Shown: positions 1 to 7,199 of the stretch, one piece after another
How positions within the stretch are numbered: the stretch's first letter is position 1
Layout of the letters: each line of letters starts with the position of its first letter
From: Alistipes senegalensis
Lineage (GTDB): Bacteria; Bacteroidota; Bacteroidia; Bacteroidales; Rikenellaceae
Direction of reading: 5' to 3'
DNA length: 37,640 bases
Assembly: GCA_023665825.1 (NCBI GenBank)
Contig: JAMPDE010000002.1
Coordinates: forward strand, 223,210 to 260,849
Translations under genes and position numbers: made by a program
The notes under the pieces: generated by a model
What the model saw: the letters and a program-made list of their open reading frames with translations, nothing else
Told to the model about the DNA's origin: nothing
Database searches by the model: none

Positions 1-54
1 TTAGGATACATGCCTCTCACGCATGACATAGGGGTTCGAATCCCCTATCCACTA
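1..54 (+). tRNA. tRNA-Glu (anticodon CTC), 3' part
   Basis: The 5' acceptor strand and most of the D arm lie outside the window. Visible parts are the anticodon stem (9-13 paired with 21-25, CATGC/GCATG) around a seven-base loop with anticodon CTC at 16-18, a short variable region, a T arm with AGGGG/CCCCT around TTCGAAT (30-46), and the 3' acceptor strand ATCCACT (47-53) followed by discriminator A54. CCA is not encoded, so it would be added after transcription. CTC reads the GAG glutamate codon. Confidence 0.88.
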
Positions 55-60
55 CACGAA

Positions 61-90
61 AACGGAACGTTCGACGCGTTCCGTTTTTTT
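61..90 (+). terminator. Rho-independent terminator after tRNA-Glu
   Basis: A 9-bp perfect stem (61-69 with 77-85, AACGGAACG/CGTTCCGTT) and a seven-base loop run into seven T (84-90). It starts seven bases after the tRNA end. The A-rich left flank gives a short U run on the other strand, so it may also stop transcripts of the converging HxlR gene. No gene is seen between it and position 178. Confidence 0.85.
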
Positions 91-177
91 CGTACCCTAA
101 TGCAAGCGAAATCGAGCGCAACGACGTCGAGAGGCATCTTTCCGCGTTTCCGTGCGCGAGTCCCCGCAGTTCGCCTT

Positions 178-549
178 TTATTTCACCGGAGGCGTTTTCT
201 CCCCCGCTCCGTATTTTTCGGCGAACAGCGCTTCGTTTTTCACGCCCCATTCGAGCATGGCGTCGATAATCGGAATCAAGGTCGTTCCGAGCGGCGTGAT
301 GGCATACTCCGAACGCGGCGGCAACTCGGGATAGATAGTCTTCGCGACCAATCCGTCGTCCACCAGCTCTTTCAGTTGCAGGTCCAACACGCGCGGCGCG
401 GCTTCGGGCAATGCCTTGTGGAGTTCGCTCGGCCGCATCGGCCCGTGCCGCAATTCGTCCAGCAGGCAGGATTTCCATTTGGAATCGATCAGGCTCATCG
501 TCAGCCGCAGCGGGCAGTCGAGGTCGACGGGTATCTTGCGTTCGTACAT
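178..549 (-). CDS. HxlR-family winged-helix transcriptional regulator
   Basis: 123 residues, a typical length for the family. The N-terminus has the conserved HxlR pattern: Cys12-Pro (DLDCPL), then the 'SKW' segment near residue 23, a winged helix-turn-helix through about residue 95 (RPSELHKAL, RVLDLQLKELVDDGLV, EYAITPLG), and a dimerisation helix at the end. Cys12 sits where thiol-reactive HxlR proteins such as HypR and YodB carry their sensing cysteine, so redox or electrophile sensing is plausible but not shown. The ATG at 547-549 was chosen because no methionine precedes it in the family-like frame and a TAnnTTTG element lies just upstream. It is divergent from a two-gene unit with a flavin reductase, the usual target arrangement for this family. 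Confidence 0.88.
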   Translation of the reverse strand: MYERKIPVDLDCPLRLTMSLIDSKWKSCLLDELRHGPMRPSELHKALPEAAPRVLDLQLKELVDDGLVAKTIYPELPPRSEYAITPLGTTLIPIIDAMLEWGVKNEALFAEKYGAGEKTPPVK

Positions 550-571
550 AGGTTCGGTGTTCAATCGGAAG

Positions 572-579
572 CAAAGGTA
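572..579 (-). promoter_or_regulatory. Promoter -7 element for the HxlR gene
   Basis: On the minus strand this reads TACCTTTG, an exact match to the Bacteroidota TAnnTTTG -7 element, about 22 bases upstream of the HxlR start. No good TTTG -33 box is seen at the expected 19-21 base spacing, so the promoter may be weak or autoregulated. Confidence 0.6.
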
Positions 580-644
580 AGCATAATCGTCCGAACGGAG
601 GATACGGTGAATAAATTTTCGGTACCCGAATAATTTTTCGGTAC

Positions 645-675
645 TTGTGCAAATCGAGACTACCCCGTAATTTTG
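645..675 (+). promoter_or_regulatory. Promoter of the NTF2-like/flavoprotein unit
   Basis: A TTG at 645-647 (-33) and TAATTTTG at 668-675 (-7) are separated by 20 bases, matching the Bacteroidota TTTG-N19-21-TAnnTTTG consensus. The -7 box covers the TTG at 673 that could otherwise be read as a start codon, which supports the ATG at 706 as the true start. Confidence 0.7.
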
Positions 676-705
676 CACTTGCAAACCATTCAAACCAAAC
701 ACATC

Positions 706-1089
706 ATGCGAGATTCGATTCAAGAGTACGAGGCCGTGCAGGAGGCCGCCATGAAATTCGTAAAAAGCGTGGCCGAAGGCGACAGCCGCTATGCCCGCGA
801 ACTGTTCACCGACGACGCCGTGCTGTTCGGCTTTCTCGACGGGGCGCTGGAACACGGCTCCATCGAACAATTCTACAAAAACGTCGATACCGTCAGCGGC
901 GGCGACGGATTCAAGGCCCGCATAGACGTGGTGGCCGTCGAGGAGACGCTCGCCGTCGTGCGGGTGCTCGAAGAGGGCTGGGGCGGCCGCATTGACTTCA
1001 CCGACTACCTGCTGCTGCTGAAAATCGACGGCGCATGGAAGTGCGTCGCCAAAGCCTACAACCAGAACTCGAACACGATTCAGAAATAG
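706..1089 (+). CDS. NTF2-fold (nuclear transport factor 2 family) protein
   Basis: 127 residues. The sequence has the cone-shaped NTF2/SnoaL-like pattern: an N-terminal helix (residues 5-20), a short 'EGDSRYARELFTDDAVLFG' segment, then curved beta strands ending in 'TDYLLLLKIDGAWKCVAKAY'. This family includes small-molecule-binding and isomerase-like proteins; no catalytic residues can be assigned here, so the substrate is unknown. No signal peptide, so cytoplasmic. The start at 706 follows a recognisable promoter. The flavoprotein gene begins two bases after its stop codon, so the two are almost certainly co-transcribed and probably act on the same compound or stress, under the divergent HxlR regulator. 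Confidence 0.8.
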   Translation: MRDSIQEYEAVQEAAMKFVKSVAEGDSRYARELFTDDAVLFGFLDGALEHGSIEQFYKNVDTVSGGDGFKARIDVVAVEETLAVVRVLEEGWGGRIDFTDYLLLLKIDGAWKCVAKAYNQNSNTIQK

Positions 1090-1091
1090 CC

Positions 1092-1631
1092 ATGAAAATC
1101 GTAGTCATCACGGGAAGCCCCCGCAAAAACGGCAACAGTTTCGCCATGACCGATGCCTTCATCCGAGAGGCGGAATCGCGCGGACACAGCGTGCAACGGT
1201 TCAACGCCGCGTTCCTGCAAATCGGCGGATGCCGCGCCTGCCAGACCTGCTTCAAAACAGGCAAGGCGTGTTCGTTCGACGACGATTTCAACCGGATCGC
1301 GCCCGCCGTGCTCGAAGCCGATGCCGTCGTCTACACGATGCCCGTTTACTGGTACTCGATACCGGCGCAAATCAAAGGGGTCATCGACCGTATCTTCTCG
1401 CTGGTCATCGGCGGCAAAGATGTAGCGGGCAAGAAATGCGCGCTAATCACCTGCTGCGAAGAAAACGACGCCGCAGTCATGGACGGCGTACGCATCCCGA
1501 TCGAACGTTCGGCGGCCCTGCTCGGCTGGGAAATGGTCGGCGAAGTGCTCGTTCCGGGCGTACTGGACGCCGGAGACATCGCAAAAACGGACGGATGCCG
1601 GCAGGCCGCCGCGCTCGCAGCAAAGTTTTAA
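1092..1631 (+). CDS. Flavodoxin-like NAD(P)H-dependent FMN reductase, iron-sulfur flavoprotein type
   Basis: 179 residues with a flavodoxin-like fold. The FMN phosphate loop is GSPRKNGNSF (residues 8-17) and the flavin-contacting segment is MPVYWYSIPAQIK (about residues 84-96). Cysteines at 47, 50, 53 and 60 form C-x2-C-x2-C-x6-C, the compact spacing of iron-sulfur flavoproteins (Isf), so a [4Fe-4S] cluster is possible; many relatives are simply called NADPH-dependent FMN reductases. Expected role: electron transfer to quinones, electrophiles or an unknown acceptor in the cytoplasm. It is the second gene of a two-gene unit, two bases after the NTF2-fold gene, opposite an HxlR regulator. The ATG at 1092 gives the full Rossmann start (MKIVVITGSPR). 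Confidence 0.85.
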   Translation: MKIVVITGSPRKNGNSFAMTDAFIREAESRGHSVQRFNAAFLQIGGCRACQTCFKTGKACSFDDDFNRIAPAVLEADAVVYTMPVYWYSIPAQIKGVIDRIFSLVIGGKDVAGKKCALITCCEENDAAVMDGVRIPIERSAALLGWEMVGEVLVPGVLDAGDIAKTDGCRQAAALAAKF

Positions 1632-1655
1632 TCCGCTTCCTATCGCAATCCACGC

Positions 1656-1692
1656 ATCGGCGGAGGCCCGCATCGGCTTCCGCCGATTTTTT
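1656..1692 (+). terminator. Rho-independent terminator after the flavoprotein gene
   Basis: A perfect 9-bp stem, ATCGGCGGA (1656-1664) with TCCGCCGAT (1679-1687), encloses 14 bases and is followed by a T run (1687-1692). It lies 25 bases after the stop codon. Confidence 0.8.
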
Positions 1693-1700
1693 ATTAATCG

Positions 1701-1757
1701 GCTATTGCGGCGACGACGGCCGGAGTATCGGCATCGGCCGCAAACACCGGCAATAGC
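1701..1757. repeat. Inverted repeat between flavoprotein gene and nadE
   Basis: GCTATTGC (1701-1708) pairs perfectly with GCAATAGC (1750-1757). The enclosed 41 bases can form an inner GGCCG/CGGCC stem. It lies after the terminator and before the nadE promoter, so it is not in the expected nadE leader. It could be a small structured RNA, a protein site, or a second terminator-like hairpin without a U run. No known RNA family recognised. Confidence 0.45.
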
Positions 1758-1787
1758 ACCCCTACCCTTATTAATAAAAGGGAAAAA

Positions 1788-1820
1788 TTTTCCGACTTTT
1801 ACAAATTATCCTTACCTTTG
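1788..1820 (+). promoter_or_regulatory. Promoter of the nadE-rnf operon
   Basis: TACCTTTG at 1813-1820 is an exact TAnnTTTG -7 element. A T-rich stretch near 1788-1793 takes the -33 position but lacks the usual TTTG. Transcription should start close to 1827, leaving a leader of roughly 30 bases before the nadE ATG at 1856. Confidence 0.65.
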
Positions 1821-1855
1821 CAAAGTTGTAAACTACCGACTAAAGCTACTATCTA

Positions 1856-3436
1856 ATGAAAATAGCCATTGCTCAGTTGAATTACACCATCGGTGATATC
1901 GAGGGGAACGCATCGAAAATCATCGAAGCCGTCAACAAAGCCAAGGCACAGCAGGCCGATCTGGTCATTTTCGCAGAACAAGCCATCAGCGGCATACCCG
2001 CGTTCGATCTGCTCCGCAAAACCACCTTTCTGGAACTCTGCGAGGAGGCGCTGTCCGAAATCGCCCGCCACTGCAAGGGAATAGCCGCCATCGTCGGACT
2101 GCCGGTGCTCACGAACGAGGGGACGATCAGCGCCGCCGCCGTCATCCAAAACGGCGAAATCGAACGGTACATCGGCAAAAAGCATATCACGGCCCGTCGC
2201 GAGATGGGCTTTCTGGTTCCTTCCAAAGGATTTGAATACATCGACATCGGCGGCCATCGCTGCGCCGTAGTCGTCGGCAGCGACCTGAAATACGAGCACG
2301 ATTTCGACCGGTCGGTCGAAACGATCCTCTCCATCAACGCCCGCCGCTACGGCAAGGGCGCCATGTCCTACCGCTACGAACAGATGAGCCAGCTGGCCTA
2401 CGTCGAGGGCAAGAACATCGTGCTGGTCAATCAGGTGGGCGGTTCGACCGACTTGGTCTACGACGGCACTTCGGGTGCGCTCAACGCGCGCGGCGAACTG
2501 GTGCTGATGATGAAGAGTTTCGACGAGGATTTTCAGATATTCGACACCGAAGCGCAGGTCAAGCCTGTTACAGTACCCTCGACGAGCGACGCCCGCAACC
2601 GGATGCTCTACGAAGCGGCCCGTTGCGGACTGCGCGACTTTTTCCACAAGAACGGATACACGAAGGCCTGCATCGGCCTGTCGGGCGGCATCGACTCGGC
2701 CATCGTGGCGGTCATCGCTGCCGATGCGCTGGGCCCCGAAAACGTCCGTGCGCTGCTGATGCCCTCGCCGTTCTCCACCGACCACTCGGTCGAAGACGCC
2801 CGCGCACTGGCCGAACGGCTCGGCATCGAGTACAACGTGATTCCCATTACCGCAATCTACGACAGCGTGGTCGACACGCTGAAACCCGTCATCGGCGGCA
2901 CGGAGTTCGACGCGACGGAGGAGAACATCCAGACCCGCATCCGCACGGTGCTGCTGATGGCCTTGCAGAACAAGACCGGCCACATCCTGCTTAATTCGTC
3001 GAACAAGAGCGAAAACGCGCTGGGGCTCTGCACCTTGTACGGCGACACGGCCGGCGCGTTCAGCCCGACGGGCGACCTCTACAAAAGCGAGATGTACGAC
3101 GTCGCGCGCTACATCAACCGCACGCAAAACGACGTCATACCCGAAAACATCCTCCAAAAAGCCCCGTCGTCGGAGCTGCATCCGGGCCAGAAGGACACCG
3201 ACATCCTGCCTCCCTACGAGGTGGTCGACGCCATTCTCTACCGCATGATCGAGGAGGGGCAGCACCGCGAGGAGATCATCAATGCGGGATTCGACGCCGA
3301 AGTGGTCGAGAAAATCCACACGATGATCATGCACAACGAGAAGAAACGCTTCCAGTTCCCGCCCGTACTGCGTCTTTCGCGGTGCTCGTTCGGGCACGAA
3401 CGGCTGATGCCGCTCACGAACAAATACGGCGACTGA
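1856..3436 (+). CDS. nadE: NAD+ synthetase (NadE) with degenerate glutaminase domain
   Basis: 526 residues with the two-domain layout of glutamine-dependent NAD+ synthetase: a nitrilase-like amidase domain (about 1-240) and a synthetase domain with the PP-loop SGGIDSA (276-282) that binds ATP. The C-terminal domain looks intact (LLNSSNKSE, GDLYKSEMY, PSSELHPGQKD), so conversion of deamido-NAD to NAD is expected. In the amidase domain the triad Glu is present (E41, FAEQ) and Lys is present (K108/K109, GKKHI), but the nucleophile segment that normally reads 'CED' reads Gly141-Ser-Asp (VVVGSDLKY). The protein therefore probably cannot use glutamine and may depend on free ammonia (inference). Its stop overlaps the next start (TGATG), so it heads the rnf operon. 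Confidence 0.93.
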   Translation: MKIAIAQLNYTIGDIEGNASKIIEAVNKAKAQQADLVIFAEQAISGIPAFDLLRKTTFLELCEEALSEIARHCKGIAAIVGLPVLTNEGTISAAAVIQNGEIERYIGKKHITARREMGFLVPSKGFEYIDIGGHRCAVVVGSDLKYEHDFDRSVETILSINARRYGKGAMSYRYEQMSQLAYVEGKNIVLVNQVGGSTDLVYDGTSGALNARGELVLMMKSFDEDFQIFDTEAQVKPVTVPSTSDARNRMLYEAARCGLRDFFHKNGYTKACIGLSGGIDSAIVAVIAADALGPENVRALLMPSPFSTDHSVEDARALAERLGIEYNVIPITAIYDSVVDTLKPVIGGTEFDATEENIQTRIRTVLLMALQNKTGHILLNSSNKSENALGLCTLYGDTAGAFSPTGDLYKSEMYDVARYINRTQNDVIPENILQKAPSSELHPGQKDTDILPPYEVVDAILYRMIEEGQHREEIINAGFDAEVVEKIHTMIMHNEKKRFQFPPVLRLSRCSFGHERLMPLTNKYGD

Positions 3437-3858
3437 TGGCGGCCCCGATCGAACATACGGGACGCGTCGAACGGGTCGAAGCCGACACGGTCTATGTAAC
3501 CATTACCTCGTCGAGCGCCTGCGGCAGCTGCAAGGCGCGGCAGGCATGCGGACTGGCCGAAGCGCAGGAAAAGACCGTCGTCGTACGGTGCGCCGACGCC
3601 GCGCAGTACGCTCCGGGCGACGACGTGACGGTCGGCGTGCGGCGCAGCGCAGGAGCTCTGGCCGTCGTGCTGGGTTATGTCGGCGCACTGGTCGTGCTGC
3701 TGGCCGTACTGCTCGTCACGGTGGGCGTGCTCGGCTGGAACGAGGGCACGGGCGCACTGGCCGCATTGGGCGGCGTAGCGGTCTACTACGCCGCACTGTG
3801 GGCCCTGCACCGAAAGATAGAACACACAATCAAATTCACAATCACTAAAAATCAATGA
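3436..3858 (+). CDS. RseC/MucC-family membrane protein of the rnf operon
   Basis: 140 residues. An N-terminal soluble part holds three cysteines (C29, C32, C38; ACGSCKARQACG) typical of the RseC/SoxR-reducing family, followed by two hydrophobic segments (about 70-98 and 108-128) and a basic tail. RseC in Escherichia coli influences sigma-E signalling and, with the Rsx/Rnf complex, keeps SoxR reduced; in Bacteroidota it is seen next to rnf genes, where its exact role is not established. The ATG at 3436 shares a base with the nadE stop, and its own stop overlaps the rnfB start by four bases (ATGA), so it is translationally linked on both sides. The conserved start is MAAPIEHTG. Confidence 0.85.
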   Translation: MAAPIEHTGRVERVEADTVYVTITSSSACGSCKARQACGLAEAQEKTVVVRCADAAQYAPGDDVTVGVRRSAGALAVVLGYVGALVVLLAVLLVTVGVLGWNEGTGALAALGGVAVYYAALWALHRKIEHTIKFTITKNQ

Positions 3859-4823
3859 ACGCAGTATTACTTTACACCATCCTGACGCTGTGCGTGTTGG
3901 GTGTGCTTGCCGCGGTCATTCTCTACTTCGTGGCACAGAAATTCCGCGTCGAGGAGGATCCGCGCATCGACGAGGTGGAGAAGATGCTTCCCGGCGCGAA
4001 CTGCGGCGGATGCGGATTCGCCGGCTGCCGCGCGATGGCCGAAGCGCTCGTGAAGAACGACGACCTGTCGTCGCTCTTTTGTCCGGTGGGCGGCGGCGAC
4101 ACGATGAAAGCCGTCGCTTCGTATCTGGGCAAGGCCGCCGCCGAAAAGGAACCGCAGGTAGCCACCGTCCGTTGCGGCGGCACGTGCGACAAACGTCCCC
4201 GCACGAACGAATACAACGGCGCCAAATCGTGCGCCGTAGCAGCCTCGCTCTACGTCGGCGAAACGGGTTGCGCGTTCGGATGTCTCGGCTTCGGCGATTG
4301 CGAGGTCGCCTGCGCATTCGACGCCATCCATGTCGATCTGGCGACGGGCCTGCCCGCTGTCGACCCCGACAAGTGCACGGCCTGCGGCGCATGCGTCAAA
4401 GCCTGCCCGAAAAACATCATCGAACTGCGCAAGAAGTGGCCGAAAGACCGCGCCGTCTACGTGGGATGCGTCTCGAAAGACAAGGGCGCCGTCGTGATGA
4501 AAGCCTGCAAAGCGGGCTGCATCGGCTGCGGCAAGTGCGAGAAAGTCTGCCCGTTCGGAGCCATCACGGTAGAGAACAACCTCGCCTACATCGACCCGCA
4601 GAAGTGCAAACTGTGCCGCAAGTGCGTGAACGAGTGTCCGACGGGCGCGATCAAGCTCGTGAACATGGAGCCGCTGCCCAAAGAGCCGAAAGCTCCCGCC
4701 GCACCCGCAGCCCCGAAAGCCGAGACGACCGCGAAACCGGCCGACGCCGCAAAAACCGCGACTGCTCCGGCAGCCAAGAAAGAGGCACCGAAAACCGCCG
4801 CGAAGAAAACGGCAGCCGAATAG
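3855..4823 (+). CDS. rnfB: Rnf complex subunit RnfB (ferredoxin-like iron-sulfur protein)
   Basis: 322 residues. One N-terminal membrane anchor (about 4-27) precedes a 4Fe-4S domain with C50, C53, C58 and C76 (CGGCGFAGC). Further cysteines follow at 139-153, then ferredoxin-type motifs CTACGACVKACP (C174-184), CIGCGKCEKVCP (C222-232) and CKLCRKCVNECP (C251-261). RnfB takes electrons from ferredoxin and passes them into the membrane complex that reduces NAD+ and pumps Na+ or H+. After about residue 277 there is a low-complexity tail of about 45 residues rich in Lys, Ala, Pro and Thr, with no cysteines, which the core function does not need. The start overlaps the preceding stop (ATGA). Confidence 0.95.
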   Translation: MNAVLLYTILTLCVLGVLAAVILYFVAQKFRVEEDPRIDEVEKMLPGANCGGCGFAGCRAMAEALVKNDDLSSLFCPVGGGDTMKAVASYLGKAAAEKEPQVATVRCGGTCDKRPRTNEYNGAKSCAVAASLYVGETGCAFGCLGFGDCEVACAFDAIHVDLATGLPAVDPDKCTACGACVKACPKNIIELRKKWPKDRAVYVGCVSKDKGAVVMKACKAGCIGCGKCEKVCPFGAITVENNLAYIDPQKCKLCRKCVNECPTGAIKLVNMEPLPKEPKAPAAPAAPKAETTAKPADAAKTATAPAAKKEAPKTAAKKTAAE

Positions 4824-4853
4824 TTCTCCACATGCAATAATTTACGAAGACTT

Positions 4854-6203
4854 ATGAAAACATTTCCCATAGGCGGAGTCCATCCGTCGGAAAACAAGTT
4901 GAGTTGCGCGAAGCCCATCGAGGTGCTTCCGTTGCCGGAGGTGGTGAACATTCCGCTCGCCCAGCACATCGGTGCGCCGGCCGTCGCCAAAGTCGCCAAA
5001 GGGGACAAAGTCGTCACGGGCCAGCTCATCGCCGAAGCGGGCAGCTTCATGTCGGCCAACATCCACTCGCCCATCTCGGGCACGGTGAAGGCCGTCGACC
5101 TCGTTGTCAACGGACAGGGCCTGCGCCAGCCGATGATTACGATCGAACGCGACGGCGACGAGTGGGCCGAAGGCATCGACCGTTCGACGACGCTCGTCAA
5201 GGAGTGCACGCTCGACGCGCAGGCCATCATCGCCAAAATCAAGGACGCGGGCATCGTCGGCATGGGCGGTGCGACGTTCCCCACGCACGTGAAGCTGTCG
5301 GTGCCTCCGGGCAAGAAGGCCGAAGTGCTGATTATCAACGGTGTGGAGTGCGAACCCTACCTGACCTCCGACCACCGCACGATGCTGGAGCGCGGCGAGG
5401 AACTGGTCGTGGGCGTCACCATTCTGATGAAAGCGCTGGGTGTCGAAAAAGCCGTCATCGGCATCGAGAACAACAAACCCGACGCGATCGAGCATCTCAA
5501 ACGGCTCGTTGCGGAATACGAAGGAATCAAGGTGCAGCCCTTGCAGGTAAAATACCCGCAGGGCGGTGAGAAGCAGCTGATTGCGGCCGTCACGGGCCGG
5601 CAGGTTCCGCCTCCGCCCGCACTGCCTATCGACGTGGGCGCGGTGGTCTGCAACGCTTCGACGACCGTCGCCGTCTACGAGGCCGTGCAGAAGAACAAGC
5701 CGCTCATCGAACGGGTCGTAACCGTTACGGGCAAAGGCATGAAAGCCCCGAAAAACCTGCTGACGCGCATGGGCACGCCGATTTCGACGCTGCTCGAAGC
5801 GGCCGGAGGTCTGCCCGAAGATGCGGGCAAGGTCATCAACGGCGGCCCGATGATGGGGCGTGCGATGTGCAACCTCGATTCGCCCGTCACGAAAGGCTGC
5901 TCGGGCATCACGGTCATGAGCGGCCGCGACGCCGCCCGCCGCACCGCCACGCAGTGCATCAAGTGCGCGAAGTGCGTATCGGCCTGCCCGATGGGACTGG
6001 AACCCTACTACCTCTCGAAGATGACGCAGAAAAAAGGTTGGGAAGCGATCGAAGCGCAAATGGTCACGTCGTGCATCGAGTGCGGTTCGTGCCAAGCGAC
6101 CTGCCCCGCCTATCTGCCGCTGCTCGACTGGATCCGGCTCGGAAAACAGACCGTCATGGGCATCATCCGCGCCCGTGCCGCAGCCGCAGCACCGAAAAAA
6201 TAA
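4854..6203 (+). CDS. rnfC: Rnf complex subunit RnfC (NADH/FMN-binding iron-sulfur subunit)
   Basis: 449 residues. The N-terminal half has a barrel-like segment (HSPISGTVKAVD) and the glycine-rich nucleotide/FMN region (GIVGMGGATFPTH, GVECEPYLT) related to the Nqo1/NuoF fold. Two 4Fe-4S motifs follow: CIKCAKCVSACP from about residue 368 and CIECGSCQATCP from about residue 407. RnfC is the peripheral subunit where NAD+ is reduced or NADH oxidised. It begins 30 bases after rnfB. The C-terminus is short (ARAAAAAPKK), without the long alanine/lysine repeats of proteobacterial RnfC; instead RnfB carries the repetitive tail here. Confidence 0.95.
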   Translation: MKTFPIGGVHPSENKLSCAKPIEVLPLPEVVNIPLAQHIGAPAVAKVAKGDKVVTGQLIAEAGSFMSANIHSPISGTVKAVDLVVNGQGLRQPMITIERDGDEWAEGIDRSTTLVKECTLDAQAIIAKIKDAGIVGMGGATFPTHVKLSVPPGKKAEVLIINGVECEPYLTSDHRTMLERGEELVVGVTILMKALGVEKAVIGIENNKPDAIEHLKRLVAEYEGIKVQPLQVKYPQGGEKQLIAAVTGRQVPPPPALPIDVGAVVCNASTTVAVYEAVQKNKPLIERVVTVTGKGMKAPKNLLTRMGTPISTLLEAAGGLPEDAGKVINGGPMMGRAMCNLDSPVTKGCSGITVMSGRDAARRTATQCIKCAKCVSACPMGLEPYYLSKMTQKKGWEAIEAQMVTSCIECGSCQATCPAYLPLLDWIRLGKQTVMGIIRARAAAAAPKK

Positions 6204-6227
6204 CACAGCAACTTACTTAACAAAAAA

Positions 6228-7184
6228 ATGAAAAATCTGATTATAGCACCCTCGCCCCACGTGCAGACCGACCGGTCGACGGCGAGCATCATGCGCGATG
6301 TGGTCATCGCCCTGCTGCCCGCATTGGTCGTTTCGACCGTCGTCTTCGGGGCGAACGTGATTTTCGTCACCGCGTTGTCGATTTTCGCCTGCGTGGCGTT
6401 CGAGTACCTTATCCAGCGTTTCATCGTGCGCGGCCCGCAGACCGTCGGCAACTGGTCGGCCGTCGTTACGGGCATGCTGCTGGCGTTCAACCTTCCGTCC
6501 ACGATTGCGTGGTGGATCGTCCTTATCGGTGCGTTCGTCGCCGTCGCCATCGCCAAGATGTCGTTCGGCGGGCTGGGCAAGAACCCGTTCAACCCCGCGC
6601 TAGTGGGCCGTGTCTTCCTGTTGATTGCCTACCCCGTGCAAATGGCTTCGTTCCCCGAAGTCGAGGGGCTCGACGCCTTGTCCGGCGCCACGCCGCTGGC
6701 TGCCGTGAAATACGGTGCCGCTGTCGACGTCGTCGGCGTGCAGGAACTGATGCTCGGCAACATGCCGGGTTCGCTCGGCGAAGTCGCTTCGCTGGCACTG
6801 CTCATCGGATTCGCCTACCTGCTGTGGCGCAAGGTCATCACGTGGCACATCCCCGTGACGGTGCTCGCGACGATGGCCGCATTCGCCGCAATCGTCGGCT
6901 GGGCCGACGGCGCACAAGGCGACGCGCTGTGGCAGCTGCCGCTGTTCCACGTGCTGGCCGGCGGTGCGATTCTCGGTTCGGTGTTCATGGCGACGGACTA
7001 TTCGACCTCGCCCATGACCGTCTGGGGTGGCGTGATTTTCGCGGTCGGCATCGGCGTCATCACGATGTGCATCCGTCTGTGGGGGGCCTATCCCGAAGGC
7101 ATGTCGTTCGCCATTCTGATTATGAACTCGGTGGTGCCGCTGCTGAACAAGTATATCAAACCCAAACGCTTCGGCGTGAAATAA
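6228..7184 (+). CDS. rnfD: Rnf complex subunit RnfD (flavinylated membrane protein)
   Basis: 318 residues and strongly hydrophobic, with about nine to ten membrane segments. The flavinylation motif is D149-A-L-S-G-A-T155 (ALSGATPLAAV), where Thr155 is the expected site of covalent FMN attachment by an ApbE-type transferase; no apbE is in this window. RnfD homologues (NqrB in Na+-NQR) carry electrons across the membrane and form much of the ion path. It starts 24 bases after rnfC and is followed by rnfG after a 15-base gap that holds a strong ribosome-binding site. Confidence 0.95.
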   Translation: MKNLIIAPSPHVQTDRSTASIMRDVVIALLPALVVSTVVFGANVIFVTALSIFACVAFEYLIQRFIVRGPQTVGNWSAVVTGMLLAFNLPSTIAWWIVLIGAFVAVAIAKMSFGGLGKNPFNPALVGRVFLLIAYPVQMASFPEVEGLDALSGATPLAAVKYGAAVDVVGVQELMLGNMPGSLGEVASLALLIGFAYLLWRKVITWHIPVTVLATMAAFAAIVGWADGAQGDALWQLPLFHVLAGGAILGSVFMATDYSTSPMTVWGGVIFAVGIGVITMCIRLWGAYPEGMSFAILIMNSVVPLLNKYIKPKRFGVK

Positions 7185-7185
7185 C

Positions 7186-7194
7186 AGGAGGAGG
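7186..7194 (+). promoter_or_regulatory. Strong Shine-Dalgarno site of rnfG
   Basis: AGGAGGAGG directly precedes the rnfG ATG at 7200 with 5-8 bases of spacing. Most genes in this window lack such a site and have AT-rich leaders instead, as is usual in Bacteroidota. Confidence 0.7.
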
Positions 7195-7199
7195 CAATT

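Noticed and set aside
673..705. TTG start for the NTF2-fold gene
   Set aside because: It overlaps the TAATTTTG promoter element; the ATG at 706 fits better.
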